From: Gautieria morchelliformis
Taxonomy: Eukaryota; Basidiomycota; Agaricomycetes; Gomphales; Gomphaceae
Reading direction: 5' to 3'
Length of the DNA: 64,000 bases
Assembly (NCBI GenBank): GCA_015179125.1
Contig: WHVA01000011.1
Location: 186,001-250,000 of the forward strand
Under the pieces are notes generated by a model. That model ran no database searches, was not told the DNA's origin, and saw nothing but the letters and a program-made list of their open reading frames with translations. A program made the translations under genes and the position numbers. Position 1 is the first letter of the stretch, and each line of letters opens with the position of its first letter. Positions 42,340 to 54,876 of the stretch are shown in pieces.

Positions 42340-42720
42340 TGCACTCCTTCGCTGAGCTTCTCGAGCTGCTTAGTGAATCTCCTGCTTTGGTGAACTTGAA
42401 ACTGAATATGATTGCATTTATGCAACCCCGAGTCCGAGAGTACGTAAAGAGCAAGGAATGGTGTTGAAAGTACACCACTCCCCGCTCTTAACATACTCTC
42501 GAACTTACACACTAACCGGTGTGTATGTTTGGAATAGGATGTCGATGGAGTGCTCCTTCACCCTATTCCAAATATACACACCGTGGTGCTCACCATGGTC
42601 ACTGCAGAGGAAGTACCTGGTATATCGAGCTTACTCTATTGTCTTGGACCTTGTCTAGAGCACCTTGATCTCTCTTTTTACACCTTCGTTCCTGGAGACA
42701 CAGAAGGTACGTACAGCCTT
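42340..42720 (+). pseudogene. F-box/LRR-type protein remnant
   Basis: Two pieces in different frames look like the leucine-rich part of mushroom F-box proteins: SFAELLELLSESPALVNLKL (about 42347-42405) and PNIHTVVLTMV...SSLLYCLGPCLEHLDLSF (about 42568-42680), the second ending at a possible GT donor. A near-perfect hairpin (42517-42583) lies between and no F-box motif is found upstream. It could be exons of a gene I cannot assemble, but a remnant is more likely. Confidence 0.35.
42517..42583. repeat. 22-bp stem hairpin
   Basis: Arms 42517-42538 (cggtgtgtatgtttggaata + gg) and 42562-42583 are complementary over 22 bp with one G-T wobble, with a 23-nt loop. It sits inside the F-box-like remnant. 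It could be a small foldback element or the precursor of a small RNA. Confidence 0.85.
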
Positions 42721-45109
42721 TCTGTCTTTCAATTTCATTCAATTTACATGGCTTTTGTTCATAGCTAGGCGTTTCACACTTGCATTTTCGTGGCGTTTTC
42801 TTCGGCGTTTTCGAAAAAAAGGGCCAGAAAAACGGGAATGGAAAAACGGGAATGGAAAAAGAAAAATGAATAATGTCTCCTGGGAATGCAATTCTGTCTC
42901 CGCCAAACAGCCTGGTGTCATGGCGCGTTGGGGCCTTTGTCTCATCCACAATGCATTCCTGTCTCAACTTTATGTAGCTCGCCATGTACTCTACCAAAAA
43001 ATACGAGTGCGGGCTCGTGTTATTGCCAGGATCAAGCACACCACAGCAAAATTATCAGCCTCTTGATCGGCTCACAGTGGCACTAAACATGGCCCAATTT
43101 TGACGGTGCCTTTTCTCAGGTATGGGATGTCCGTGCATGGTTATGTAATTTACATAACCACCGACCATACCACCGTTTCTATTTTGTTGCACCTAACGCA
43201 CTTGTCTTGGTGGACAATGTGGGACAAAGTCACTGTGGTGTTCTTGCTTTGATTTCTCTTGGCTATATAATGGTCAGTCATTATTATGAGTTCTCTACCC
43301 ATCTCAATCGCCATGCCGTCTGGAAACGATGTCCTGGTCGTCCCCCTAAGAAGTTCCGTACACATGGACGGAAAGCCTGCAATGATAACCTGTAATTATT
43401 AGAAATCTGCAGACTGTACTGGACACAGTGGCTCTTCATTAATGTGCATCCAGTGTACCCTAATAACCATCAGGGATGGATTCTGTTCAAGGCAGCAAGA
43501 AGCAGAAACTATGGTGGTACTAAGACTAGACAACACAAATATTTACCTATAACTGATTAAAAATTGAAGATATGCCGCAAAGGGTAATTTTCCCCAAATG
43601 TCCTCATAGAGAGCTTTCTATTGATCTGCAGTTCATGTTTTTTGGTGGTGCTGGGGAGTAGTGGCTTAATGTTGAGACGGCTGGGTTATATTCGAGGACA
43701 GGTGGCTGTTTGGTGGAGACAGAATTGCATTCCCAAAGACATTATTACGTCTTGCAATGGAAAAGTGCCACTGCAGCTGGGGTCCCTTTGCGGCTTTGTC
43801 TGCCTTTCTTTTCACGGCATCTTTCAGACTCTAGAATGTCCTATTATATTTGTAATTAAAAAAAGTTTACAAGCCTTTTGTGTACTATCCATCACTGTCT
43901 GTCCGGATGCCTAAAGCCAAACACCAACTGCTGGTGAAGGCTATAATAAACAGAGGACATCAAATGGGACTCTAATCACACATGGACTCACTCCCTGATC
44001 CAAGGAACGGCCGCTGTGTTCGATGATTACGTCTGCACTCAGTCCTTGAGCGACGAGGACTGACCTCCTGTTGCTCCTTCTGCAAGCAGTAACTCAATCC
44101 TTTCCTTTGCACCGCCAATGTACTCATCACTACCAATTGTATGATGCCTATAGACTTCGACTCCTAATACGGAATCCCAATGCAAGTTGTTGCTGGGCAT
44201 GGATTTAAGCTTGCGCGAGGGTAATAACACTAGAATTAAACGAACAAATAGAATGACTAATTCCATGAGGCAGCATTGCCTCTCGCAGCTACGGCAGTCT
44301 TCTTGGCATCTTCATTGACAAAGAGTTTCATGTAGTATTTGCTAGGACGTTTGCCGAACGGTCCGATATTGGGACAGTGATTGCATTTCAAGTCTGTGGT
44401 CAATTGTCAAGTGTCAGTATACGATAGACAGAGCCAACGAAAGAGCCTTTCCTGCCACTTTGACGGCGCTTGTGGCTGCAGGAACGCTTCGTGGTGGACA
44501 GTCAAGGTTTGGCTTATTGGAGAAGTTACGGTGGACTTACGCTACTGCGCATACTAGCACATCATTGCCATTATCGGTGCTCATTGTTCGCAGCATTCGA
44601 GGGGGGTGGTAGGCGGGAGGGGGTGCGGCATGGCACTCCTGTAACCTCTCAGGGTCTGCCGCATTCAGGCCGTGTCACGAAGACATGAAGAAACGTGAGC
44701 TCAGGACGGTCTTGTCACACCTCCACTCTTCTGTCACACGACCCTGTGATGGCATCATGGCCAATAGATGACCTCCTTCAATGCGCATGCACATGAAGAC
44801 CGGGATGTATCCCCTACCTCTGGGGTATCTGGGGGTGTTAGGTGCTTTGCCATGTCGACTGCTGATAAATGGGACCCGACTGGGCTGCCTCGGCGATGGA
44901 AACGAAGCTGATCTGTTTTCCATACTATGTTATGTTGAACATCCCACACCTTTAGACTTGTCCTTCTGCTCTTCACCTCCACCCACCCCGAGTTCACATG
45001 GAGTATAATGCCAGTGATTGGCCCCTGCGAAGCTGCAATCATAGGAAGAGTGATGAAGTGGACACCTTGGCAATGGCATCGTGAGCTCTCTAGTTGTGCA
45101 AGTTCCACC
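42721..45109. other. Region without a recognised gene
   Basis: Frames up to about 145 codons exist on both strands, but none could be placed in a family. The minus frame 44755-45108 (117 codons) has a segment GPITGIILHVNSGWVEV-x4-T that could be a beta-barrel fragment. It abuts repeat B and may be repeat-derived. Confidence 0.35.
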
Positions 45110-46062
45110 TATGAGAACTCACCAGTGATGCCTAAGTCCTCTTCTGGTTGAAGATAGAAATCTCCAGGAGAAGGCTCAAAACGATGATCACAGTGAGGTC
45201 AAGTTTGCACAAGATGGATGACATATGATAATTGAACAGGAGAATATACATCCGAATGTAAACTACTTATATCGAATGCTCGTAAGGTATCAGCGAATAG
45301 GAAAGAGGCCGTCGTGAGTCAGGGTTGGATAGGGGTGCGCAGTCATGATACTAAGTAGATGGAATAAACATACAATAGAGTGAGGGAAGAGTGCGAACAT
45401 GAAATGATGGAGAGTAAAGGTGGCGAAGGCACCTATGTATAAAATCATGTCTTGGGGCCCGCATATACACCGCCCTGCACGGGTTCTTCATCTGCTGGGT
45501 TGATCCCACACGACCTACGGGTAAGACGTCCCGCGAACGCACCCTGCTCATATGAACACCAAAAGGGGGTTGGACTGAGAAGCTGATGGAGCTACTGATG
45601 AGCCATCATGCCGGGTAGGGATGTCTATCGTGATTTGATGGTGTGCCTGCTGGTGAATGATGCGAGCAGCGAATGGCTGTTCGGCGAAATGCGAGGAAGG
45701 GCTAATGGAGATGACATAGGGCAGGAGTGGTTGAGGTGGAGGGCGAAGCCAAGCGAACACGGGGGAGGAGTGGTGAAAGGGGAAATGGGGATAACAAGGT
45801 GCAGGAAATACACAAGTCATGACAATCCGATCATAGGAACATCATCGAAAGAGGGTTGAGGAGAGGAGGTGATAGGCCCAGTGATGACTGCCAAGTCAGT
45901 CCAAAGACGTCGATCGTGCTTTGATGGCATGGCTATGGTAAATGGCGCGAACAGCGAAGATCGGTTGCCGAACATGGCAAGGGTGATCGGAACGAACACG
46001 GAGGTGGAGTGAGAAATGGGAGAACAGGGCATCTGAGTATGGGAAATAAACGCGCCATGACA
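45110..46062 (+). repeat. Dispersed repeat B, copy 2
   Basis: 953 bp nearly colinear with 62664-63612 (same orientation), beginning 'gagaactcaccagtgatgcc' and ending 'gggaaataaa(c/t)gcg(c/t)catgaca'. An older copy lies inverted at 640-1020. Ends are not flanked by an obvious duplication. It may be a non-autonomous element or a solo LTR of an unknown family. Confidence 0.9.
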
Positions 46063-47027
46063 GTCATTCACTCTCGACCTGTCACTTGGTTAGCCTTGGA
46101 CTCACATCTTCCACTGGGGATCTATCATGACCCTTTCCCTTCTTCGTATGGTTTAAGAGTGTCCCCTTATCCTCAATATGGATGGTGTTTAATGGAACAT
46201 GCCACCTATCCTGACCCAGGTGAAACCCAAGATGTGGGATAACTTGCAGACTTCAGGTGGAGGTGTATGGAAACATTTCGTTTGCTTGAATATCACAGTT
46301 GGGAGGGGGCTAGAGAGAGATAGGGACAGTGGGTGGGGAGGGAGGGGGAGAGGATGTGTGGAAGGGAGGTGGAAGCGGACCATAGGGTTTTTTATGGTGG
46401 GGCGCAGGAGGATTGTGGGACGGAGGGAGGCGGGAGGTGGGAGGGGGAGTTATTTGCGGAGTTGAGAAGGAAGGTAGAAGGGTGGGAACATCTGAACAGG
46501 GCGAGCGTGGAGAGCCATGCATATACCAGCGGGACCGCAAATGGCAGCGTGTCGATCGATATACCACGTGCAGAGTGAGGTGGTTCCATCTCCGCCCCTT
46601 CTATGCCCTCCTGCACCCCCTCCATCCGCTCAGACACCTCCTCATCATTGACACGAAGAGTCTCCCCGCCCGCTGGTGCTGGGGCGGATTTATAAGCCCC
46701 TCCGCCCCATGCATGATGACTGAGCTGCACACCACGCTCCGCAATCTGGGCCCCAGCCCCATCCGCGCTGGCGCTGCATCATCCCCCATGCCTTCGCCGC
46801 GCCCCCACCCGAGCCCACCAGCGCACACGGCGGCGACCATGATGATCCTGGGCATACAGGTGCAGCACCGCGGGGAGGTGATAGCGGGCGGGTGGAGGAT
46901 GTAGGGTGGGGGGTGCGGACTGTGGGCACTGGGAAGACGATCCAGAACCTGTACAATGTTCTGGGGAGGGAGCACGCAGGCCCAGGTGCAGGTGCTACTG
47001 GAGGGAGACGGCACAAGGGAGGAGGCC
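46063..47027. other. Region with strongly G-rich plus strand
   Basis: 46298-46470 is dominated by runs of 3-5 G (for example gggtggggagggaggggga), giving high G-quadruplex potential. The rest has open frames on both strands because of skewed composition, with no recognisable protein. The LTR at 47028 inserted at its end (duplication aggcc 47023-47027). Confidence 0.5.
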
Positions 47028-48034
47028 TGTTTTGGAACCCATTGAACTAAACGTAAAACTGTGGTGTTAAACACAATTCTAAAGTTCAATCAGAGATTTG
47101 ACTTTACAAGCACATGCAAGCTTTGAAACTATTTTAACGGAGAACCCAATTAAGAAATTATACTCCGGTGAACAATCAGAGTCAGTATTGGTACAGGAAG
47201 TGTAGCAATAGAGATTTAACTGAACACGTGTAGTTCTCAGATTGTGCAATACTTTGTGAGGTCAAAGAATGTTATTAGGCGTCCAAGGGTCCAGATACTT
47301 TAAGGGGAAAAGCTACCTAGAGTCTTAGGACCGCGGGTCGAGTGAATTAAAGACAACAATAATCCCCAAGACGTGAAAAGATAGTTCTGCGCTTGAACTC
47401 TTCCTCAGTTCAAGTATGTCACTATTCTCGTGGCTTTTCTAGTTTTCCAACTCAACAAACGTAAGATATTAACTCACTTACCCTGAGTTAGGTTAATATC
47501 TGCAGTGCGTTGATTGATCAAGAAAGATCAATTACTCAAAAGGCTATTAACCCACTTAACTCAGAGTTAAGTTAATAATCTATTGCGTGAATTGAATAAC
47601 TAATAACCAAGTCTATTAGATCACTGCTCAGAGTGGCATCTAATGGTACAGGATTACTAATCAGTTACTCTTAGTAATGTTGCTGTTTGCAGCGTGATTA
47701 GTCAGAGCCTGCTGCAATTAAAATAGAGCACTCTTGTACTTCTCAGAGCCAATCAGAGTTGCTGCAATCTTAGACTGTAGCCAAGTCAGTGAGCCAGTAC
47801 TTCGGTACAAGGCTGTGTTGAAGTCACACTTCAGTTACTCAAGGTATGAGTGGTTTTGGTGAAAGATGATTGATTGCTTCACTGCTAAAACTGCAGGCTA
47901 TTTGTACTGCATCTATCTAGCTTATGTAACTACTGCCAGGAACCTTGTAGAGGCTTCTACTACTGTGAAGAACCTTGTGGAAGCTTAGAGAAGCTTCAGG
48001 AAAGGTTTGGAAACTATTGGAAGGCTGTGGAAGG

Positions 48035-48503
48035 TGTCAGGGGACACCCTGTTTTCCATTTCCAGTTCCGACACCGCACCCATTTCCGACTCCGCTTCCG
48101 GTTCCGATTCCATCTCCGCCTCCGCTTTCGGAAATGATTCCGCTTCTGGGAGAACTTCCACCGGTTCTGTTCACTTTTCCAGTTCCACTCCAATTTCCGA
48201 CTTCCGCTCTCGGAACAGTGTCGGAAATCAAGCGACTTGCATAATAGGTGGCATTAAGGGTCGATCAAGGGTCAGGGGGATGCAGGGTTGATGGCGGGTG
48301 CCAAGTGTTGTCCCTGGCTGCGCAGCGTAGTATAATACGGGCTCGCTGACATTGGGGGTCCTTAGACTTTTCTCTTTGGATTTCCCCTTGTCAGGTGAGA
48401 ATCCCCTCTCTTGTATACTCTGTTCATTTATACAGACTTTGGATTTCCCCTTGTCAGTTGTGTGGTAGTGTGATCTCCACAACCAGCCAGGGTTGCCCTT
48501 ACA
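48035..48503. mobile_element. Solo LTR of a second family, 469 bp
   Basis: Begins TGTCAGGGGACACC and ends GCCCTTACA (TG...CA) and is flanked by the 5-bp duplication gaagg (48030-48034, 48504-48508). It is absent from the sister LTR copies at 58140 and 60350. It contains a degenerate TTCCG-rich array (48060-48230) and a TATA-like 'tataata'. Orientation is not determined. Confidence 0.9.
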
Positions 48504-49177
48504 GAAGGTTCTATTGCTACAAGATTCGCCTGCGCTTCGCTTCGGCGATTCGGTAACAGGAGGTGAGAAGATAAAGGAATTAGTGGGAGTACTATGTACA
48601 AAACGTATATGTTACATTGAACGGCGAATGCGGTTCAGTTGGGTTCGCAATCCTTGTGGAGATTCGCGTGAGAGGTTTGGTAGGTTAGGCAACGCATGTA
48701 ACACGACATCAACGGACGTGGAGTGTGGAGGACGATGCGTGAGCGCATGGCACACGTACCGAGCGATGTAAGAGGAGATTTGGGAATGATTAAGGGTAGA
48801 TATATTAGTCTTCGAAGGAATCAGCAGAGGAAGAAGTTGGAAAAGTGGACAGACGTACGTTGGCCGCGATGTGCGCAGGGGAGCCACGCGAAAAAACAAA
48901 GGAGCTCGGGTTGGCGTGGTTAGGCATAGGGGAAGGCGAGGAAGGCCTAGAGAGGATAGGAGTAGCCGGGTAATTGGCGATTAGCGGTGGAGGATGTGGG
49001 AAAACAGTAGAAACTTATGTTCCCCGCGATATGGGCAGGGGGGGTTGAGATGTTGTGGAAGGGGTGGAATGCCTGGCGAGGATAGGGGTAGCGGGGTGAT
49101 CGATCGTGGGTGTCAAAATGAGCCGTCGGCGACGTATGGATTTATAAGGCGATTTTCTGGTAAACGATATTTTGCGT

Positions 49178-52100
49178 TCAGTCTTCATCGGCGGGTAGGT
49201 GGATGCGCACGTCGTGTCTGCACCGGACGCGAGACAGTGCTGTGTATAGTTGACCGTGGCTGAAAACGGGTGAGGTGAGGTCAAGGGCGATTCGATCGAG
49301 AGTGAGGCCTTGACAGCTGTTGAAGGTAGTAGCGTATGCAGCCGATAAGGGAAATTGTTTTCGAAGGAGGGTGTGTCCAGTGGAAGGATAGAAATGGGTG
49401 AAGGTGATACGGGGAAGTAAGATGTTTTCGGTGTCCAAAAAATTAAGACCGCCGTGGACATGGAGCATGTTGACGGTGATCAGTCTCATACCTACGTGGG
49501 TGATGACAACCCGCGAATTTTTGACGAGGCCTCATGTGATGGAGAAGTTGCGCATTAGGCGATAAACGCCACGTAGGCAAATGCTGAGAGCGTGAGGGGG
49601 TAATCCGGGAGGGGTTTCACGTGCGGCGTAGTCAAGAATGCTCTGTGGGGATAGAATATCAGCTTCATCCATTTCTTTTATACAGTCTGCAGCCATATAG
49701 ATTTTTTCCAAAGTATTGAGATGGTGGAGGCAGATTGAGTTGTACATCTGACATTGGGCGTTGGTGGGAGCGAGAATAGAACACGACAGGCATTTTGAAG
49801 GATCATGGAGAATGTGGGTTGGAAAGACAAAATCGACGACATCAGCGGTCGTTTTTACGTGGCAAATGAAGGGTAGGGAGACCAAGGACGACGGGCCGTT
49901 GCCTATGGCATCGATAGCGGCTGCGAACAGGGGGTCGTCTGCATTTCTAATCGGTGTCGTTAAATGACAGATAGAGAAATCATGCCAAAGAGGAGAACTT
50001 CAGATGGAAGCGTCGACGACGTCTGTTTTGGAACCGTGACGGACCACCGGGCATGTTTGTCGGCTAGAAGAATGATCACTTTACTGCCGAAAGGTAAGTC
50101 GTTTTTCATGATGCGTCTCAAGATTTCGTCTACGCAAGCCAGAACAGCTCGGTTGGCCATGGGAGCTTCATCCCAGAGAACTGCAGAGGCTTCTCTCAAC
50201 AATTCGCCACGCGGATCATCGGGTTGAATGGGCGAAACCAGGAATTCAGAGCCGACGTTTACAGGTACCTAACCACGAAGGGAGTTTTTGAGGGTGTTGA
50301 GGTAGAAAGGAAGGAAAGGTACAGACTTTAAAGGCAGCGTGCGTCGTTCTTCCTCCTGGATAGACCTGAGCAGCGAAGGCTGAAGTCGCAGTGGCAACGA
50401 CGATCTGTTGCCTGTGACGGCAGACATCACAGACGGCGTTGGTTACGAAGGACTTCCCACGGCCAGCAGGTCCATCGACAAATAAGCGGAGAGGAATCTT
50501 AGTCTCGATTGTGTTATTGATCTCATGAAAGATGGCGGCTTGTTCAGGGTTAAAGTGGGCAATGGACGTTTGGGAGCAGTGGTAGAGAAGGGAGGGGTTT
50601 CTGGACCATAGGCGTAGTTCATTAAGAATTTCGTTGCCATGGGTGCGTGGTTCAGGTAAGCCAAAGTCACTCAGTTGTTTGCCATATTCATCAAGCAATT
50701 TTGAAAGATCAATAAGGGTGGCGGCGTAAGCCAATTCTTGAGACCCTCTTTCAACGGGGAGAAAATCTTGAGAGAGGCTGTCTTTGAAAGTCGACCAAGA
50801 ATTTAGCGGTAAGTCGCAGCAGTCGTTGGTTAGAAGGTGAATGAATAGCAAACACAGTTGCCGTGGAGTTCGAAGAGCCGCGATTGCTTCGGAAATGCAG
50901 AAATCCCCTTCGGATTGATCGGCGAATAAGCCAAGTCGCTTTGCTGTTTCTTGATAAGAAGGTAGAAGTGATCCATGTAAGGAGCGCAGGTCGTTGAAGG
51001 ATGTTGCCGGCTTGTAAAGCAGGATGGAGCGTATGTAAAAGCGTTCACCATCAGATGGTCGTACCGGTTGCAATCGTGTGATGTGCGGGGATCGACGGGT
51101 GCGAAGGACGACATGCATCATGGGTATGCCGTGTACGTTAGGTTTCTCGAGATAGTAGCGTGGATTGGACTGATGGACAGGATTCATCTTCTCCAACCGA
51201 AAGAGACGGTAGTATTCTGCGTATGTAACGTCTGCAAAATTGCGGGCGGTGTCGTCATTGTCTTGAAATAAACCGAAGGGACGACAGAAATAATGGTCCA
51301 GTTTTGACAACGAGTTTGGATGGTCGAGGGAAGGATTGTATCGACGAAATAGAGTGCTGTCTGGAGTGTGAATGTGAAGGGCTGTTATCGATGGATCTTT
51401 CATTGTTACGTGAAAACCCAGGATTCTCCAAGCAGCTTCTCCTGCAGATAAGTATCGCGCATCCCAAAAGTCAGCGATCTCGTCCACTAACTCGTCTCCA
51501 GACTGTTGGAGACGAACGGAGGTACGATCGGGACCTAAAAATGAGTTGAGTACATTAAGTGAAGCAGGGGGCGAAGAAAACCTTTATGTATATATTTGAA
51601 TATATTGGAATAAGTGTCCGGTAGCTGAAGCCTCAAAATTGATGTGACATTGGTATTTTTTAATCAAGGGAAGGCAGTGAGGCACAATCATTTCATCTCC
51701 AGGATTCCGACGACGGTAGTTGACGCGTCCGTCCTCATCAAACGTCGTCGATTGTTGAAGTTGACGAGGATATTTAAAACGGCATGTCCGCACTCCATTG
51801 TTTTCTCACTGACAATATCGAGAGCGAGGGCGATTGGAAGGAGGATGGTTGTGGAGCATATGCATCCGAATGAGTGTTGCGTCATCTGCGTTGTCTGTGA
51901 TCTCTGCGGAAATAACATGGTCAATGTCAGAGGCAGTAATGCAATCAGACCGGTATTTGATGAGGATGTGACAATGCGGGAGGCCGCGCTTCTGAAATTC
52001 TATGCAATATATCATGTATAATCGAGGGCCGGCATTGGGAAACATCGAGGATAGGGAGCGGATGAAGTGAGTTAATTTTTGCTTGAACACACGACAGACA

Positions 52101-53374
52101 ACGATGGGGATATCTTCAAAGCCTTGGCCAGGACGTAGCTGTTCGGTGATCTCAGGCCAATGCAGATTGCAAGTTATAGTGATAAAAAATGTGGGTGGAC
52201 CATAAGAAGACGCCAAGGCAAGCGCATCGGCAATCTGCTCTGATGCCCATTTCTTAGAACCAAGGAAGGAAGCGGGCAGGTACACATTGGGAGAGCAACC
52301 AAGTTTGTGCTCTTGAGGCTGATTGTGACGAATATAATTAAGTCTACATTCCAAGTCACGGGTGAACATATCGACGATATATTCATTGCATAGTCTGCCG
52401 AAGATACCAAACCGGGGTTCACGAAGAAGTCTGGCACGATAATACCACATCTGGGTGGACACAGAGTCACTGTCAGCGCCAGTATTACACGTACCGATGC
52501 CCTCATTTACTCCCCACCCGAGGGTTCCGTGAGGGAAGAGCAACGGGTATGCTAACGGTTCCCAGAGTCGGCTAACAGCAGGAATGGATTGATTGATGCC
52601 ACCAACGCGAGGGATGGTGAGGGAACGTGGATGGACATCAGTTCGTGTAGTATTGCGAAAAGACATTAGAGCGGCGATCTACAACAAAGTAGGTAAGGGA
52701 GAGGATGGTAAGCGATAAGCAGTAACTACTTCGTTGGTGGGAGAGGTGTCTTTTAAAACTAAGGACGCTTCGGGATATTGGGAGGGCTGTACAGACAATA
52801 GTTGACGTACAGCGTGCACAAAGGGATTAATACGTAGTAAAGCCTCTGTCATTGCAGCGCTCCAACCACGAGGGATGCAGTTGAACCAATTCTGATGGGG
52901 AGCAAGATCAGCAATAAACCCATCGTATAATAACCAACGTAGGGCGGAGTCTCGGTGACGAGGTCGCAGTCGATGGTAAAGCCGGCCCTGTATGGCAAAG
53001 AAACCGGGAGGGCCATGCAAGCCTGGGAACTCAGCGGTCGATTCAAGAGACGCGAAGGAAAAGATAAGATTGAATACGCGCGATAAAGAAGAGACGTTGG
53101 GTTGGTTGAGAAAGACGTCGTATTCAGGAGGCAAGGGAGGAAGGGATGGGACGTCTTCTAGTCGTTTGCCTCGTTCACAGCAACAAAAACCGGGGCGTTC
53201 GCCTGTTAAAAGGGAATGCCACAGTAAGCGCAGTGGTGTCCACCGGCGCGACCCTCGCCACCCCAATGAAAGCGAGGAGTGGAGATGGAATGGATGGACC
53301 AAGTGTGGGACGCCGTTGTCATGGTAGGTTACCAGTCGGATGGAAAATCTGAAGGAAAAAGTTAGCCCAGACAT
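49178..53374 (-). pseudogene. Helitron Rep/PIF1-type helicase, decayed
   Basis: Should encode the rolling-circle replication initiator plus helicase. Conserved parts from 5' to 3': N-terminal CC-containing region (52681-53374), the HUH nuclease IEFQKRGLPHCHILIKY (about 52000), the Tyr region near 51600, helicase GPAGRGKSFVTNAV (Walker A, about 50450), VLWDEAPMANRAV (Walker B, about 50170), and NSCQGLTLDR plus GQLYTALSRVR (49200-49320). Breaks: TAG at 52679, TGA at 51806, a 1-nt frameshift near 51595 right at the Tyr motif, a frameshift near 50075, TGA at about 50000, and TGA at 49532. A genuine intron seems to lie at about 50269-50325. The copy cannot make an active transposase. Confidence 0.88.
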
Positions 53375-53790
53375 TACAGAGACGCAAGTGTCCTCAGAGT
53401 GAAGGCACTGAAGGCTAACCGGGAAGTACCGAGAGGGAGCGCATGGGAAGGTTTCAGTAAAAAAGGATGTGAAAGATGGTTTGGGACTAACGGAGGGTAA
53501 ACCGAGACATGTCAGGGGAGGACAGGGGGCAAGAAGAGACTTACTAGGGGAACGGCCGTTCAGCCGTCCTCATGGTAGGTTATCAGTCGGATGGAAATAT
53601 GTCCTCACCCACCACGGAACTTGTTGCCTTTCCCAGCTTACCGGGAAGTACCAAGAGGGAGCGCATGGGGAGGTTTCAGTAAAAAAGGATGTGAAAGACA
53701 GTTTTGCACTAACGGAAGGTAAACGGAGACTCGTCAGGGGAGGACAGAGGGCGAGAAGTGACTTACCAGGGGTACGGCCGTTCACACCGT
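53316..53790. repeat. Tandem duplication, unit about 255 bp
   Basis: 'tcatggtaggtta(c/t)cagtcgga' at 53316 recurs at 53571, and 'ttaccgggaagtacc(g/a)agaggg' plus the following 130 bp recurs about 225-255 bp later. Two imperfect copies lie between the Rep start and the Helitron interior. Confidence 0.75.
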
Positions 53791-53799
53791 AAGAGGGTA

Positions 53800-54876
53800 G
53801 AACAGTTAGAAGGAACGGGCGCGCAGGGCTTTCATTACTAACGGATGCAGCATTTGCTGGAAGAAGGTCGTCGGAAGACCGTCTGTGCACGTAAGTGATG
53901 TACTGAGATTCTGAATACACAGAGTGTAGAAACCGAAACTACGTTCCACATTTGGAGCAAAACACGCGAATCTGCGGAAGTGACGTGAGGCACTCCTCTT
54001 CTTTGAAACTGTTACGTATCGAGATTTCCACTAAGTCGGAACTGGAAAGGACAGCGGCTTCAACTTATAGGTTGCGCCCCCAATGAACTATCGTCCTAGG
54101 TATTTCGGAAATGAGCCGGAAGTCGGAAAGTACTGGACCAGAGGTTTGGTCGGAACTTGAGTCGGAACTGAGGCGGAAGGCGGAAGACGGAAGGCTGAGA
54201 GAGAGACTGAGATCTTGCTAGACTCGCTGTGCTAAGAACAGGAGATGGAGCGAAGGAAATCAAGTATCGAAGGTGATTATCTGATTGCAGAATAACAGAC
54301 ATACATGAGGGGGGTTTTATACAAAGCGCAGAGCAACAAGTAATGGTGTTGTACTAAGCAAATTCCGGAGGAAACGGAAGTCGAGTACAATGTGTGGGAA
54401 CTAACTAACTGGGAACAATGGGACTACAAGGGGGGTTCAGGGTAAGGTAGAACAAATGGCAAAGAACAAGGGGTCGGGAAAACATATCTGACAACGAACT
54501 ACAAGGGTGACCGGATATATGGTTTTGATGAATGGCGAGGTAGATCCGGTGGGTCCGAGTAATAGAGTCGAAAGAACAAGGGAAATGTACAAGGGGCGGA
54601 ATGGCGGAAATGTCGGAGGGGCGGAACGTGTGGCGGAACTATTGGAGAGGCGGAATGTATGGCGGAACTGAGGGTCGGAAGTCGGAAATGAACGGTCGTA
54701 ACAGAAACTCCACGTAAGTGGACGTATTGATGCACCCGTACCAAAGCGGAAACAATTCAGAGGGTGGACGGATGGAAGGATAAGACACTGTAACTTAAAT
54801 GGCAAGTCAGGGCAGACCGAAAGCAGAGGACTGTACAAATACAAAGAGAAATTTACGCTAAAGTCACCGGGCACGT
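53800..54876. other. Helitron interior with CGGAA-rich stretches
   Basis: No gene recognised. 54110-54205 and 54580-54700 are dense in 'cggaa' at irregular spacing. The same motif (as ttccg) fills the unrelated solo LTR at 48060-48230. Confidence 0.5.
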
